Shown piece by piece: positions 7,616 through 16,326 of a DNA stretch of 53,997 bases. The number at the start of each line of letters is the position of its first letter. The first letter of the stretch is position 1. Both the position numbers and the translations under genes were made by a program. The DNA comes from CAZLMW01 sp964560875 (GTDB lineage Bacteria; Myxococcota_A; UBA9042). The notes below the pieces were generated by a model, which was not told the origin of the DNA, searched no databases, and saw only the letters and a program-made list of their open reading frames with translations. The DNA is taken from positions 1 to 53,997 of the forward strand of contig CAZLMW010000050.1 of assembly GCA_964560875.1 (NCBI GenBank). The letters are read 5' to 3'.

Positions 7616-9023
7616 ACGCCTGGTCGCTCACCGCGCCGCCGCCGTCGGCATGATCGTCGTCTTCATCGTGGCGTCGCTCGGTCTCAGTGCGCCGTTCCTG
7701 GCCGAAAACGTGCTCCACCTGTCGCCCGAAGAACAACACACGTCGCTGCGATTCGCCGGCCCCGGGGTGCGCGACGCCGGGCGCGACTTCCCGCGGTATG
7801 ACGGCGACGCCGGGGCGTTTTCATGGCTCGATACCGACAGAGACGGGCGCCTCGCATGCACGCTCAAGCCCGCGGCCGCTGTGACCGACGCGATCGCCAA
7901 CCGTGCGGTATCCGCCGCCGCCGCCAACGCCGATATCGATCCTCTGCCCACGACCCACAACGTGCCCGTACGCGATGTCGTCGCGGCCTTTGCCGGGCGC
8001 TATGACTGTCCTGAAATCGACCGATGGCGCGGAATTGGCCGCGTCTACGACCTCCTCATCGAGCTGCACGACGTCGATCACGACAGCGAACTCACGCCCC
8101 GCGAATGGCCAGCAGCAGCCGCCCTCGATAAACGCCTGGGCCGCGCGTCCCTCGCCGCAGCCGCCGCCCACACCGGTTTTGGCAGCAAGGAGTTCGCCCG
8201 CATCGACCGCGACGGCAACGGTCGCATCACCCGCGACGAGCTCCTCGACGGCGCGCGCATCACCCGCATCGCCCCGCGCCACCTGCTCGCCCACCACGAC
8301 GATGATGGGGATCTCGCCATCTCGGCCGCTGAGTTTCCCGGACTTCCGGCGTTTTCGACCTTCTTGCTGGGCACCGATGGCAAGGGTCGCGACCTGCTTG
8401 TCCGGCTGCTGTTCGGCGCGCGGGTTTCGTTGTTGGTCGGGCTGCTCGCGACCGCGGTGGCGCTTTTCATCGGCGTGACCTGGGGGGCGATCGCGGGATA
8501 CGTGGGAGGCCGGGTCGATGGCGTGATGATGCGGATCGTGGACGCGCTCTACGGGCTGCCGTTCATGTTTATCGTGATCTTGCTGCTCGTCGTTGCGGGC
8601 CGGTCAACGGTCAACCTGTTCATCGCGCTTGGGGCGGTCAGTTGGCTCAGCATGGCGCGCATCGTTCGCGGCCAGGTGCTGTCAATTCGCGAGCGCGAGT
8701 ACGTCGTGGCGGCACGCGCCCTGGGAGCGACCCCGGGCCGGATCTTGTTGCGCCATGTGTTGCCGGCGACGGTCGGGCCCGTGGTTGTGTACGGCACTCT
8801 GTTGGTCCCGGCGGTCATCCTCGAAGAGGCGCTGCTGTCCTTCCTGGGCCTCGGTGTCCAGCCGCCGGACGCGTCGTGGGGCACGTTGATCGCCGAAGGA
8901 GCCGGGTTGATGGCCGGGCAACCGTGGCTGATCGTCTTTCCGGCCGCGATGCTTGCGACGACGCTGCTTTCCCTCAACTTCGTGGGCGACGGCCTGCGCG
9001 ACGCGATGGATCCCAAGGGGTAG
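7611..9023 (+). CDS. OppC-like peptide ABC permease with inserted EF-hand domain
   Basis: Second permease subunit, 470 aa against about 300 for OppC/DppC. TM1 lies at about residues 11-33. The canonical loop motif GTDGKGRDLLVRLLFGAR starts only at about residue 254 and is followed by normal transmembrane helices and the EAA loop (AARALGATPGRILLRHVLP). About 200 extra residues fill the first extracytoplasmic loop. They carry EF-hand Ca2+ loops: DVDHDSELTPRE (154-165), DRDGNGRITRDE (199-210) and DDDGDLAISAAE (230-241), all with acidic residues at 1, 3 and 12. DTDRDGRLACTL (74-85) is a degenerate copy lacking the final acid. Dockerin-like Ca2+ binding on the outer face is therefore likely. No ATP-binding subunit gene follows; it must be encoded elsewhere. 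Confidence 0.92.
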   Translation: MKRLVAHRAAAVGMIVVFIVASLGLSAPFLAENVLHLSPEEQHTSLRFAGPGVRDAGRDFPRYDGDAGAFSWLDTDRDGRLACTLKPAAAVTDAIANRAVSAAAANADIDPLPTTHNVPVRDVVAAFAGRYDCPEIDRWRGIGRVYDLLIELHDVDHDSELTPREWPAAAALDKRLGRASLAAAAAHTGFGSKEFARIDRDGNGRITRDELLDGARITRIAPRHLLAHHDDDGDLAISAAEFPGLPAFSTFLLGTDGKGRDLLVRLLFGARVSLLVGLLATAVALFIGVTWGAIAGYVGGRVDGVMMRIVDALYGLPFMFIVILLLVVAGRSTVNLFIALGAVSWLSMARIVRGQVLSIREREYVVAARALGATPGRILLRHVLPATVGPVVVYGTLLVPAVILEEALLSFLGLGVQPPDASWGTLIAEGAGLMAGQPWLIVFPAAMLATTLLSLNFVGDGLRDAMDPKG

Positions 9024-9054
9024 GCGGCCAAAGGGCATCAATAGGAAGAGCGCG

Positions 9055-9633
9055 ATGGGCAACAACGAGGACGTGACCTGGAACAAAGAGCGGTCCGATG
9101 CGTGGCTGCAGCAGCTCCGGGACGTGGCAGCACGCGGCTACAAGACCGCGGACTTCAGGCCGCTGCTCGACAAGATGCGCGACGACCTGTCCCACGATAT
9201 CCGCGCTGCCGTCGTCTGGGGGCTGACCGACACCGAAGACCGCGCCACGTTCTGGTGGCTGGCCCAGCTGGCCGGCAAAGCGCGCGTCGTCGAAGCGCTG
9301 CCTATCCTCGAAGAGAAATACCCGAACCTCCCGTTTCACCGCGGCCTGCGCGATTACCGAGACGACGTGCGCAACGCGATCAGCGACCTGAAGGCAGCTC
9401 AACGAGGGGCCTGCCGCTGCTGGGGGGCGCGCGGATGGCCAAGCGGACGCCCCGAGATGGTGATCCACGACCAGGTCAGCGACGGCGAGACCTGGACGAC
9501 CGACTACCGCGTGTACTGCGCCGACTGCGGCAAGCGCTGGAAAGTCCACGAAGACAGCAACTACCACTATCCCGTGTACCAGTGGCGCGGGGTCGGCGGG
9601 CGCGGGCCGTGGAAGACCAAGCGCAAGTCGTGA
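9055..9633 (+). CDS. Hypothetical protein with C-terminal zinc-ribbon-like CxxC
   Basis: A 192-aa soluble protein not assigned to a family. The N-terminal two thirds is helical and charged, with a repeat-like pattern (VWGLTDTEDRATFWWLAQ, VEALPILEEKYP) that could be HEAT-like. The C-terminus carries paired Cys (ACRCWG, then VYCADCGKRWKVHED), suggesting a small zinc site. ATG at 9055 was chosen because AGGAAGAG lies just upstream; the longer open frame overlaps the OppC gene. It starts 31 bases after the importer operon and may be its last member, but nothing ties it to transport. Confidence 0.7.
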   Translation: MGNNEDVTWNKERSDAWLQQLRDVAARGYKTADFRPLLDKMRDDLSHDIRAAVVWGLTDTEDRATFWWLAQLAGKARVVEALPILEEKYPNLPFHRGLRDYRDDVRNAISDLKAAQRGACRCWGARGWPSGRPEMVIHDQVSDGETWTTDYRVYCADCGKRWKVHEDSNYHYPVYQWRGVGGRGPWKTKRKS

Positions 9634-9649
9634 AGGCCGTCACGCGCGC

Positions 9650-11944
9650 TCAGTTGTGCCAAAAAGCGTAGGGGCCATCGGTGCTTATGCCATCGCGCGA
9701 CGCGAGCACCTTCCACAGCTCGACCACGTTGCCGCGCTCGTTGATGGAGACGGCGAAGCTCAACCCGCCCGCTGGTATCCGGATGGTGATGCCGGGGCCG
9801 GCAGGCTCGATGACCTTGGCGGCGGCGTTGGCGTGGGCGTCGATGCCGCGGTCGAATGTTCCGTAAAACCGACACTTTCGTTGGTCTTTGGCGGGGTCGC
9901 ACGCGGCGCTGTCACGGGTCAGAAAGCCAAGCTCGAGCACCGTGAGGTTGGGGCCGTCGATGGCGGTCAACCAGGCGTTGTGGTCTTCCCAGGGCAGCTT
10001 GAGCGGGCCGATCAGTTGGCGTTGCGGGCGAGTCACGAGGTCCACATCGACGCGCGCGCCGGGCGAGGCGAGGCGGACGACGTCGTTGCGATGCCAGGGC
10101 GGTTGGCGCAGGTCGAGGTGCACGACGATGGGGTCTCCGCGCGCCGGGAGCTCGCCGGGATGCCAACCCCAGGCCGGTGATTGTTCGTTTTCGCGGCCGA
10201 TGACCGTCAGCTTGCGCGGGTTGAAGACGGCTCCGTAGCGCGAGATGCGGCTGAAGTCGGGCCAGGGATCGACGTCGGAAGCGCGGTCGCGGGCGGTCTG
10301 CAGGTACGACTCGGATTCGGCGGCGGGCAGCTGGTAATGGGCGAAGTAGCGGGTGTCTGCTGGAACGTTGACCCCGCGCACGGCGGCCACGGCGGCCACA
10401 GTTGCGACGAGCATGGCGACAAACGCGACCAGGCCGGCCCGCGGGCGGCGCGCGATGGCGGCGACACCTTCGATCACCCAGACGACCAGCGGCACAAAGA
10501 CGACCAAGATGACGCCCATCTTGTTGGGGTAGTCCCAGGCTTCCTGCACCGCCAGCGACGCCATGACGGGGACGAACCACAGCAGCCAAAACAACGCGCG
10601 GCGACGCCTCCTCCAGGCCGCCACGAAGCCGACCAGGAGGGCCGAAAACGCCAGGTATCCGAGGTGATCGGCGACGGCGAGCGGCCACATCAAGAGGGTC
10701 GGCCAGGGGTTGTGCGGCGTGCGGATCAGGGCGTCATGAACCGGCCAGTTGAGCATCCCGTTGTAGCGGAACTCCGCGCCGAAAAGGCTGTAGGTCTGCG
10801 GCATGAAGTAGGCGTTGGACTCGAACTTGAACAGCGAGCCGAACGCCAGCACGTGGTGAGCATGTTCAAGGCAGGTCAGCGCCGCGGTTCCAGCGATCAG
10901 AGAGGCGATCGCCCGCGGGCGGCGGGCGGCGACAACGAGCGCGGGGAACGCGAGCACAAGCGGGTGACGCATGGTCGCTGCGAGACCGTAGAGCGCACCG
11001 ATGACAACCCAGCGGGGCCACGATGAAGACGGTCGGCCCATGGATGCCATCGCCAACGGCAAGAACGTCGCGGTTGTCGCGAGGGTGAGCAGGTTTTCGT
11101 CGATGAGAGGCAACGACGCCACGTAGGGGTTGAGGGGGAGCAGCAGCAGTCCCAGCCAGCCGGCCCAGCGCCTTGGCGTCACCGAGCGTCCGAGAAGCCA
11201 GCCGCCGATCGCCAGCATGGCGGCCAACAACCCGTAAAGGACACGAAATGCCCACTGGCCAAAGACCGCCATCGAGCCGGCGATGACGCCCGCGTTGCCA
11301 AGGCGGTTGTCGCCGAGATTACCGCGGAGCAGGTCAAAGGACGTGGGATCCCAGCCCGATGCCACCGCGGCCGCCTGGGTGACGCACGAGCCGGACGGAA
11401 TGGACCCGTCGTGCTTGATGAACCACGCCACGAAGATAACTGCGGCGGTGAGAACCGGGCCGCGATGATGGCGCCAGACTTCGCCGATTCCCCGCCATGG
11501 CAAGCGCGATTCGAAGGTCCCAGGTTCGAAGGTCCCAGATTCGGAGGTCCCAGATTCGGAGGTCCCAGATTCGGAGGTCCCAGATTCGGAGGTCTCAGTT
11601 TCGAAGGTCTCAGAGACGCTCAAATAGGCTGTGATTACCGCGAGTTGAATCGCGACGACCGCAAAAATCGAGAGCTCGGTGACGGCAATTCCCGCGAGCA
11701 GATGGGCGAAAAAGGCGAATGTGGGGACGACCCCGAAGCCCCAGCCAAGCGCGACCGACAGCCGCAGCAGAGGCACATCGCTTTGAGCGGCGGGGGACTC
11801 ATCGGCAGGGAACTCATCTGTGGGGGGTTCATCGGTAGCTGGGACGACGAGGCGCGCGATGGACCAGCCCGCAATGAGCAGAGTGGGCACGCCAATGATG
11901 AGGCGGACGAGCAGCTCGGCGATGGTGGCGGCGGGGATTTGCAT
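9650..11944 (-). CDS. Multi-span membrane protein, glycosyltransferase-C-like, 764 aa
   Basis: A large integral membrane protein with about ten or more predicted helices, then a soluble C-terminal region (from about residue 530) with beta-rich sequence. The organisation resembles polyprenyl-phosphate-sugar (PMT/ArnT, GT-C) transferases, but no defining DxD or DE motif is obvious, so this is a tentative class. It shares segments with the protein at 17149-18777, notably NGMLNWPVHDALIRTPHNP versus NGLFNWPLHDHLVRTPHFG. Near residue 115-145 an extracytoplasmic or cytoplasmic loop has SESGT repeats encoded by 15-bp tandem DNA repeats. The ATG at 11944 follows three bases behind the carbamoyltransferase gene, so the two are one operon. 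Confidence 0.75.
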   Translation of the reverse strand: MQIPAATIAELLVRLIIGVPTLLIAGWSIARLVVPATDEPPTDEFPADESPAAQSDVPLLRLSVALGWGFGVVPTFAFFAHLLAGIAVTELSIFAVVAIQLAVITAYLSVSETFETETSESGTSESGTSESGTSESGTFEPGTFESRLPWRGIGEVWRHHRGPVLTAAVIFVAWFIKHDGSIPSGSCVTQAAAVASGWDPTSFDLLRGNLGDNRLGNAGVIAGSMAVFGQWAFRVLYGLLAAMLAIGGWLLGRSVTPRRWAGWLGLLLLPLNPYVASLPLIDENLLTLATTATFLPLAMASMGRPSSSWPRWVVIGALYGLAATMRHPLVLAFPALVVAARRPRAIASLIAGTAALTCLEHAHHVLAFGSLFKFESNAYFMPQTYSLFGAEFRYNGMLNWPVHDALIRTPHNPWPTLLMWPLAVADHLGYLAFSALLVGFVAAWRRRRRALFWLLWFVPVMASLAVQEAWDYPNKMGVILVVFVPLVVWVIEGVAAIARRPRAGLVAFVAMLVATVAAVAAVRGVNVPADTRYFAHYQLPAAESESYLQTARDRASDVDPWPDFSRISRYGAVFNPRKLTVIGRENEQSPAWGWHPGELPARGDPIVVHLDLRQPPWHRNDVVRLASPGARVDVDLVTRPQRQLIGPLKLPWEDHNAWLTAIDGPNLTVLELGFLTRDSAACDPAKDQRKCRFYGTFDRGIDAHANAAAKVIEPAGPGITIRIPAGGLSFAVSINERGNVVELWKVLASRDGISTDGPYAFWHN
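11510..11614 (-). repeat. 15-bp tandem repeat, seven units, inside the membrane protein gene
   Basis: Seven imperfect 15-bp units (ttcggaggtcccaga type on the plus strand) run head to tail from 11510 to 11614. The repeat keeps the reading frame and encodes SESGT/FEPGT pentapeptides in a loop of the 764-aa membrane protein. Units in the middle are identical and edge units differ by one or two bases, as expected for slippage. Confidence 0.9.
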
Positions 11945-11947
11945 CGG

Positions 11948-13666
11948 TCAGCGCGACCGCAGGTCAAAGAGGGTGGCGCCGATGACGATGGCGTCCAATC
12001 CGGTGGCTTCGGCGGCTGCAAGGGCGTCGCTTGCGGTGGCGCAGATGGGTTCGCGATGGCGATTGAGGCTTGTATTGACCAGGGCCGGGCAGCCGGTGCG
12101 CTGGTGCCAGAGATCGAGGACGTCGTGGAGCCACGGATCGGTCGCGCGGTCGATGGTTTGCGGGCGTGCGGTGCCGTCGACGTGGGATGCGGCCGGAATC
12201 GCGGGTGCGTCGGATCGCAATGGCAAGGCGAGGGTCATGGCGGCGGTCGAGCGTGCCACGGTCGCGTACGGCTGGTCGAACAACCGCGCCCAGTCGGCGG
12301 CGCGCAGGATCGGTGCGAAAGGCATGATGGACGGGCGTTTGAGGCGTCGTCCGAGCGTCGCGGCGAGGTCGTTGCGGCGCGGATCGAAGAGGATGCTGCG
12401 GTTGCCGAGCGCGCGCGGGCCGAACTCGAGCCTGCCGCGGCAGACCCCCACCAACTGGCCGGCTTCGAGGCGTTCGACCACAGCGGCAGCGGACGCTTGT
12501 TCGCCGCCGGATCGTGACGCGGCCCCGCCGATACTCCCAGCAGGAACACCGATTCGGAGGTCACCAACGACGGGGCGGGCCGGCCAGCCGACATGCCACG
12601 CGGCGCCCGCACAGAGCCCTTGATCCCCCATCGCGCCGAAGACGGTGAAGCTCCGCAACGGTTTTCCGTCGCCGCACATCGCCGCGAGCCGCCCGTTGAC
12701 GACGACATTGGCGAACAAACCACCGGCGACGGCCACATCGCGCAACCCGGTCGCCGCGGCGTGATGGTGGATGAACCCGACGACGGCACGGTCGAGGGCA
12801 TTTTGCAGCGCCGCCGCGAGGTGTTCTGGCGGGATCCCGCTGCGCAGCGCCTTTCGCATGGCGGCGATGGCATGTCTGCGGCGCACGTGAATGCGTCCGC
12901 CCGCCTGCTCGATGAACGCGTGAAGGTCGATGTCCAGCTGCGCGGCGTCCGGCACGTCACAAGCCCCGGCGAGACCGGTAACCTTGCCCTCTTCCCCGGG
13001 CGAAAATCCGAGCAGGCGCGTCAATGCGCCGTACAGCAACGCCACCGATGACGCCGCGCCGTCCGCCTGGAGCAGCTCGAGCCGACCCCGAGACGAGCGC
13101 CATGCGGCCGTGCTGATTTTATCGCCGTAGCCGTCCATCGTCACGATGAGGGCCTGTTCGCCGCGCCGCTCGTGGACCTCGGGGATACCCGCCACAGCCG
13201 CGACACCGCCAAGCGCGTGGGCACGATGGTGATCGACCAGGTGCACGGGCGCCTTGATGCCGATCTCGGCGAGCCTCCGACGCGCGATTCGCAATGACCC
13301 GACACGTTCGACCGCCGCCAAAGCTGCGATCCCGGCAGGTCCGTTCTGGTACGCCGCATAGAGCCGCGCCGGCCACGCCAGGGGGTCTTCCTGCTGCGGT
13401 GGGCGGGCTTCGAATCGTCGCGCAAGAAGCCTCGCAGGCAGGCGCCCGGTCGTCCCGGCCAGCCCCACCTTCGCGATGTCGCGCGGACCCACGCCGGCGA
13501 GCGCCATCACCGCGTCGATCGACCGCCGTGGCCACCCAGCCTGCTTCTTGACGCGGGTCAGCCGTTCCTCGCTCATCGCGGCGACGAGTCGCCCCCCAAC
13601 ACACACCGCCGCACCTGCGTCATGGCCATCCCAAGTGCCGAGCTCGATCGCGTTTTCGGGGTTCAA
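11948..13666 (-). CDS. Carbamoyltransferase, NodU/CmcH/TobZ family (copy 1)
   Basis: A 572-aa enzyme expected to transfer a carbamoyl group from carbamoyl phosphate, via carbamoyl-AMP, onto a hydroxyl of a sugar or natural product. The N-terminal Kae1-like domain shows GTWDGHDAGAAV, then EERLTRVKKQAG, and the metal site VDHHRAH at residues 144-150. The C-terminal YrdC-like part shows LEFGPRALGNRSIL, HVDGTARPQTI and LVNTSLNRHREPI. All are family hallmarks. The start is a TTG at 13666, since no ATG or GTG lies closer to the conserved N-terminus; an AAGGGA precedes it. It is transcribed with the multi-span protein three bases downstream. A glycan or lipid-linked sugar is the likely acceptor, but the exact substrate is unknown. 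Confidence 0.9.
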   Translation of the reverse strand: MNPENAIELGTWDGHDAGAAVCVGGRLVAAMSEERLTRVKKQAGWPRRSIDAVMALAGVGPRDIAKVGLAGTTGRLPARLLARRFEARPPQQEDPLAWPARLYAAYQNGPAGIAALAAVERVGSLRIARRRLAEIGIKAPVHLVDHHRAHALGGVAAVAGIPEVHERRGEQALIVTMDGYGDKISTAAWRSSRGRLELLQADGAASSVALLYGALTRLLGFSPGEEGKVTGLAGACDVPDAAQLDIDLHAFIEQAGGRIHVRRRHAIAAMRKALRSGIPPEHLAAALQNALDRAVVGFIHHHAAATGLRDVAVAGGLFANVVVNGRLAAMCGDGKPLRSFTVFGAMGDQGLCAGAAWHVGWPARPVVGDLRIGVPAGSIGGAASRSGGEQASAAAVVERLEAGQLVGVCRGRLEFGPRALGNRSILFDPRRNDLAATLGRRLKRPSIMPFAPILRAADWARLFDQPYATVARSTAAMTLALPLRSDAPAIPAASHVDGTARPQTIDRATDPWLHDVLDLWHQRTGCPALVNTSLNRHREPICATASDALAAAEATGLDAIVIGATLFDLRSR

Positions 13667-13905
13667 ATCAGGTCCCTTCGTTGCTGGCGTGGGGCCGCGA
13701 TGTTACCTTGTGGGCCAGCCGCGCACCCCGAACCGGGCTGCGTATCCCCCAGGCTGGTCGCTTCGCCGCCGGCTGCCGCGCGCCCCCAACCCGCGCCACC
13801 GAGCCAAGCGAACCCACCGGACGCGCCGCCACCGGAACCAACCGGAACGACGGCCGCCCACAGCCGGGATCGGACGTGAGACGCCGCGCTACCACAGACG
13901 TCATG

Positions 13906-14787
13906 ATGCGCACCCACGCGCAGCCTCCCATCGGCGACGGCCGCTTCCCCGTCATGCGCGACGGCGAAATCGCGCTCATGTTCAGCGGCGGCGTCGATTC
14001 CACAGCGACATCGATCATGCTCGCCGAGCAGCATCCGCGCGTCCACCTGCTCACCTACCGAAACGGCTACGGCCACTGGTATTTCCACCGCGTGCGCGAA
14101 CGCTACGACGAGCTGGTCAAGGCGCTCGGCGACCATTTCCAGTGGACCCTCGTCAGCATCAAAGACCACTTCGGCAAGCTGCTCGTCAACGGCGTGCTCG
14201 ACGACTACAAGCGCTACAAGTCCGGCTTTATCTGGTTTATGGGCTGCAAGATGGCGATGCATATGCGGTCGGCCATCTACTGCCTCGAACACGGCGTGCC
14301 GCGGATGACCGACGGCAGCAACGAAGACACCAACGAGATGGTCGAGCAAATGCTCGTATCCCTGACCCTCGTGCGCATGTTCTACAACCGCTACGGCATC
14401 GATTTCGGCACCCCGGTCTACGAGGTACGCCGCGAAGAGAGCCGCCAGCTCATCAAGAAGTGGAACCTGAACATGGGCATCCAGGTGATGGATCGCCACC
14501 TGTGCATTCAGCCCACCTGCGTCGCGGGCGAGCTCTATTACATGCCCTACTTGCTGTTCAATAAGCGGGTCTTCCACGACGAGCCGGTGGTCGCGCAGTT
14601 CATCCGCGAGAAGGAAAAGATCGCCGATAAGATGATGCGCAAACATTTCGCCGCCAAGGGCATCGACCTGGACGAACTGGTCGCCGATCGCAAGCGCCAG
14701 ATGGCCGAGATCGCGGCCGGAAAACGCGATAAACTCGACGCGCCGGTGGCCAGCAACGCCGACCGTAAGGCCGCATCGAACTTCTGA
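13906..14787 (+). CDS. PP-loop ATP pyrophosphatase (QueC/ExsB or N-type ATPase-like)
   Basis: A roughly 293-aa soluble protein with the PP-loop MFSGGVDSTA near residue 25, which binds ATP and adenylates a substrate in enzymes such as QueC, TilS and GuaA. Downstream there are conserved-looking stretches DGSNEDTNEMVEQM and HLCIQPTCVAGELYYMPYL, with two Cys that may bind metal or a sulfur intermediate. Residues 200 onward are helical and charged. ATG codons at 13903 and 13906 are both possible; upstream in-frame codons to 13681 encode an Arg/Pro-rich shadow. It is divergent from carbamoyltransferase copy 1 (about 240 bases between), which suggests a shared role in glycan or lipid decoration. The substrate is not identifiable from sequence. 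Confidence 0.78.
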   Translation: MRTHAQPPIGDGRFPVMRDGEIALMFSGGVDSTATSIMLAEQHPRVHLLTYRNGYGHWYFHRVRERYDELVKALGDHFQWTLVSIKDHFGKLLVNGVLDDYKRYKSGFIWFMGCKMAMHMRSAIYCLEHGVPRMTDGSNEDTNEMVEQMLVSLTLVRMFYNRYGIDFGTPVYEVRREESRQLIKKWNLNMGIQVMDRHLCIQPTCVAGELYYMPYLLFNKRVFHDEPVVAQFIREKEKIADKMMRKHFAAKGIDLDELVADRKRQMAEIAAGKRDKLDAPVASNADRKAASNF

Positions 14788-14845
14788 ACCGACAGGTTCG
14801 GGCCGCGCGAAGTGTGTTTGGGCGCACGAAGAAAGGGAGCCGATA

Positions 14846-15133
14846 ATGGGACGCTGCTGCGGAGGAAAAAACGCCGGTCTACCGATCAGCAAACGCCGCT
14901 ACATGGCGGGACTGACGGTCTTTGTCGGCTACCATTCGACCGTCGCTGTCGCCTTGCACACGCTCGCCGTGCCCTTTTCGGGGCTGCGCAAGGTCCGCGA
15001 CTTCCACCGACAGGTCTACCTGACCGAGCTCGGCGAAGTGCTGCGTCGCGACGACATCAACATCAACGGCCCACCGCCGCTGGATGACAGCGAACAGGTC
15101 TGCGAAGTCGTGCCGATCGAAACCGCGGCCTGA
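14846..15133 (+). CDS. Small membrane protein with N-terminal CC motif, 95 aa
   Basis: Starts at ATG 14846 behind a strong ribosome site (AAAGGGAG). It begins MGRCCGG, followed by a basic stretch and one hydrophobic segment (about residues 20-45), then a charged soluble tail. The Cys pair could be a metal or lipid-modification site, but this is only a suggestion. It lies 58 bases after the PP-loop gene on the same strand, so the two are probably co-transcribed. No family recognised. Confidence 0.7.
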   Translation: MGRCCGGKNAGLPISKRRYMAGLTVFVGYHSTVAVALHTLAVPFSGLRKVRDFHRQVYLTELGEVLRRDDININGPPPLDDSEQVCEVVPIETAA

Positions 15134-15235
15134 CGCCCAGCTGCACTACGACCCGCTCGTTCGCGACCCGTTACTCGACGCCCCGAATGATTCCCCACCT
15201 CACCGCGTTTGCTGGCTGAGGACCGCGGAGCCGTC

Positions 15236-16114
15236 ATGAAAACCACCCCAACCATCGCCGTTCGCGCGCTCGTCGCCGTCGTCTTCTGCGCGCTCGTCGT
15301 GCCCCTTTCGTCGTGCGAGACGCTGCTGCAGGTGGCCGAAGAGATCGAGCAGAACCAGGCCGACGTCATCGAGGCCGTCAAGCCGATCCTGCCCACCGTG
15401 ACCTACGAAGAAGCGGTGCTCGTTCGCTCGCCAAGCAAGACGCAGATGGCCGCGTACTACTGCCCGATCGTCGTGCCAGACCCATTCGGTGTGCCCGGCA
15501 GCGCCGCGGTCGCCTGCGAAGTCGCGTTCGGAGCCCCGCCGACCCAGGACCAGATGACCGTTGGCTTCGAGCTGCGCTTCAAGGTCAAGAACGAAAACAA
15601 GTTCCCGGTCCCCGTCGCCGAGCTGCTGACCGCCGCGACCGTCTTCCCCGCCAAGACCAACCAAAACCTCGGCGCCGCCTGCATCGCGTTTTGCGGCAAA
15701 GAGCAGCCCGACTGCGACGGCAAACCCAAGCCCGATTCGTGCCAGTCCAAGCAAACCGACATCAAGAGCATGGACGACTTCAAGCAGGCCGCCGTCAACG
15801 TGCTCATCGCCAAGGGCATCGAGTACATCGAGAAGGGCAAGGTCACCTTCAAGGCGCCCGAGGTCGTCCAGGACGAAGAGATCACCATCAAGGCGCGCTT
15901 CGAGTTCGGGCCAACAGCGCTGCTCGGGGTGCTCAAGGAAGTGGCCAACCAGGCCGTCGACCAGCTCAAGGCCGGCAAGGACGTCGAGTTCCGCATCCCC
16001 TACCGACTCGAAGGCACCGTCTGGGTGGATCTCGGCGAGTTCGGGCGCGCGGCAGTCGGCTATGGTCCGGCCAGCGGCGAATGGATCATCCCGACCGAGG
16101 CGATCATCCCGTAG
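15236..16114 (+). CDS. Lipoprotein of unknown function, 292 aa, LEA-like beta domain
   Basis: Signal peptide with lipobox PLSS-C. The mature part has an acidic helix (residues 25-45), a beta-rich domain (about 50-150) whose pattern of alternating strands (VGFELRFKVKNENKFPVPVAELL) resembles late-embryogenesis-abundant type 2 domains, and a C-terminal helical-plus-beta region. Two Cys clusters (CIAFCGK, CDGKPKPDSC) may be disulfide bonded. ATG at 15236 follows GGAG. The family assignment is tentative; periplasmic or outer-membrane location is well supported. Confidence 0.75.
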   Translation: MKTTPTIAVRALVAVVFCALVVPLSSCETLLQVAEEIEQNQADVIEAVKPILPTVTYEEAVLVRSPSKTQMAAYYCPIVVPDPFGVPGSAAVACEVAFGAPPTQDQMTVGFELRFKVKNENKFPVPVAELLTAATVFPAKTNQNLGAACIAFCGKEQPDCDGKPKPDSCQSKQTDIKSMDDFKQAAVNVLIAKGIEYIEKGKVTFKAPEVVQDEEITIKARFEFGPTALLGVLKEVANQAVDQLKAGKDVEFRIPYRLEGTVWVDLGEFGRAAVGYGPASGEWIIPTEAIIP

Positions 16115-16120
16115 CGGCGT

Positions 16121-16237
16121 TCAGTCGCCGATCTTCGCCTCGATCCGCTCGAGCAGCGCGATCATCCTTTCACGCTGCTCCGCATCATCCCCGCCCGAGA
16201 GCTCAATCTCGCGCCAGAATCCGTCGCTTTTGCTCAT
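16121..16237 (-). CDS. Possible small protein, 38 aa
   Basis: A short minus-strand frame beginning MSKSDGFWREIEL and ending in a charged amphipathic helix (ERMIALLERIEAKIGD). Third codon positions are almost all G or C, as in the real genes nearby, which favours coding. The ribosome site is weak (GGTGAA). It sits between the convergent lipoprotein gene and the metallo-hydrolase gene and could be co-transcribed with the latter. Unknown function. Confidence 0.4.
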   Translation of the reverse strand: MSKSDGFWREIELSGGDDAEQRERMIALLERIEAKIGD

Positions 16238-16326
16238 CGGCTATTCACCGTCGCAGCGGGCTGAACGAGCCGTCGATCGCCAGGTCCGTTGGATGAGGCG
16301 TTACGGACGTTTTGCGCGATGGCGCC

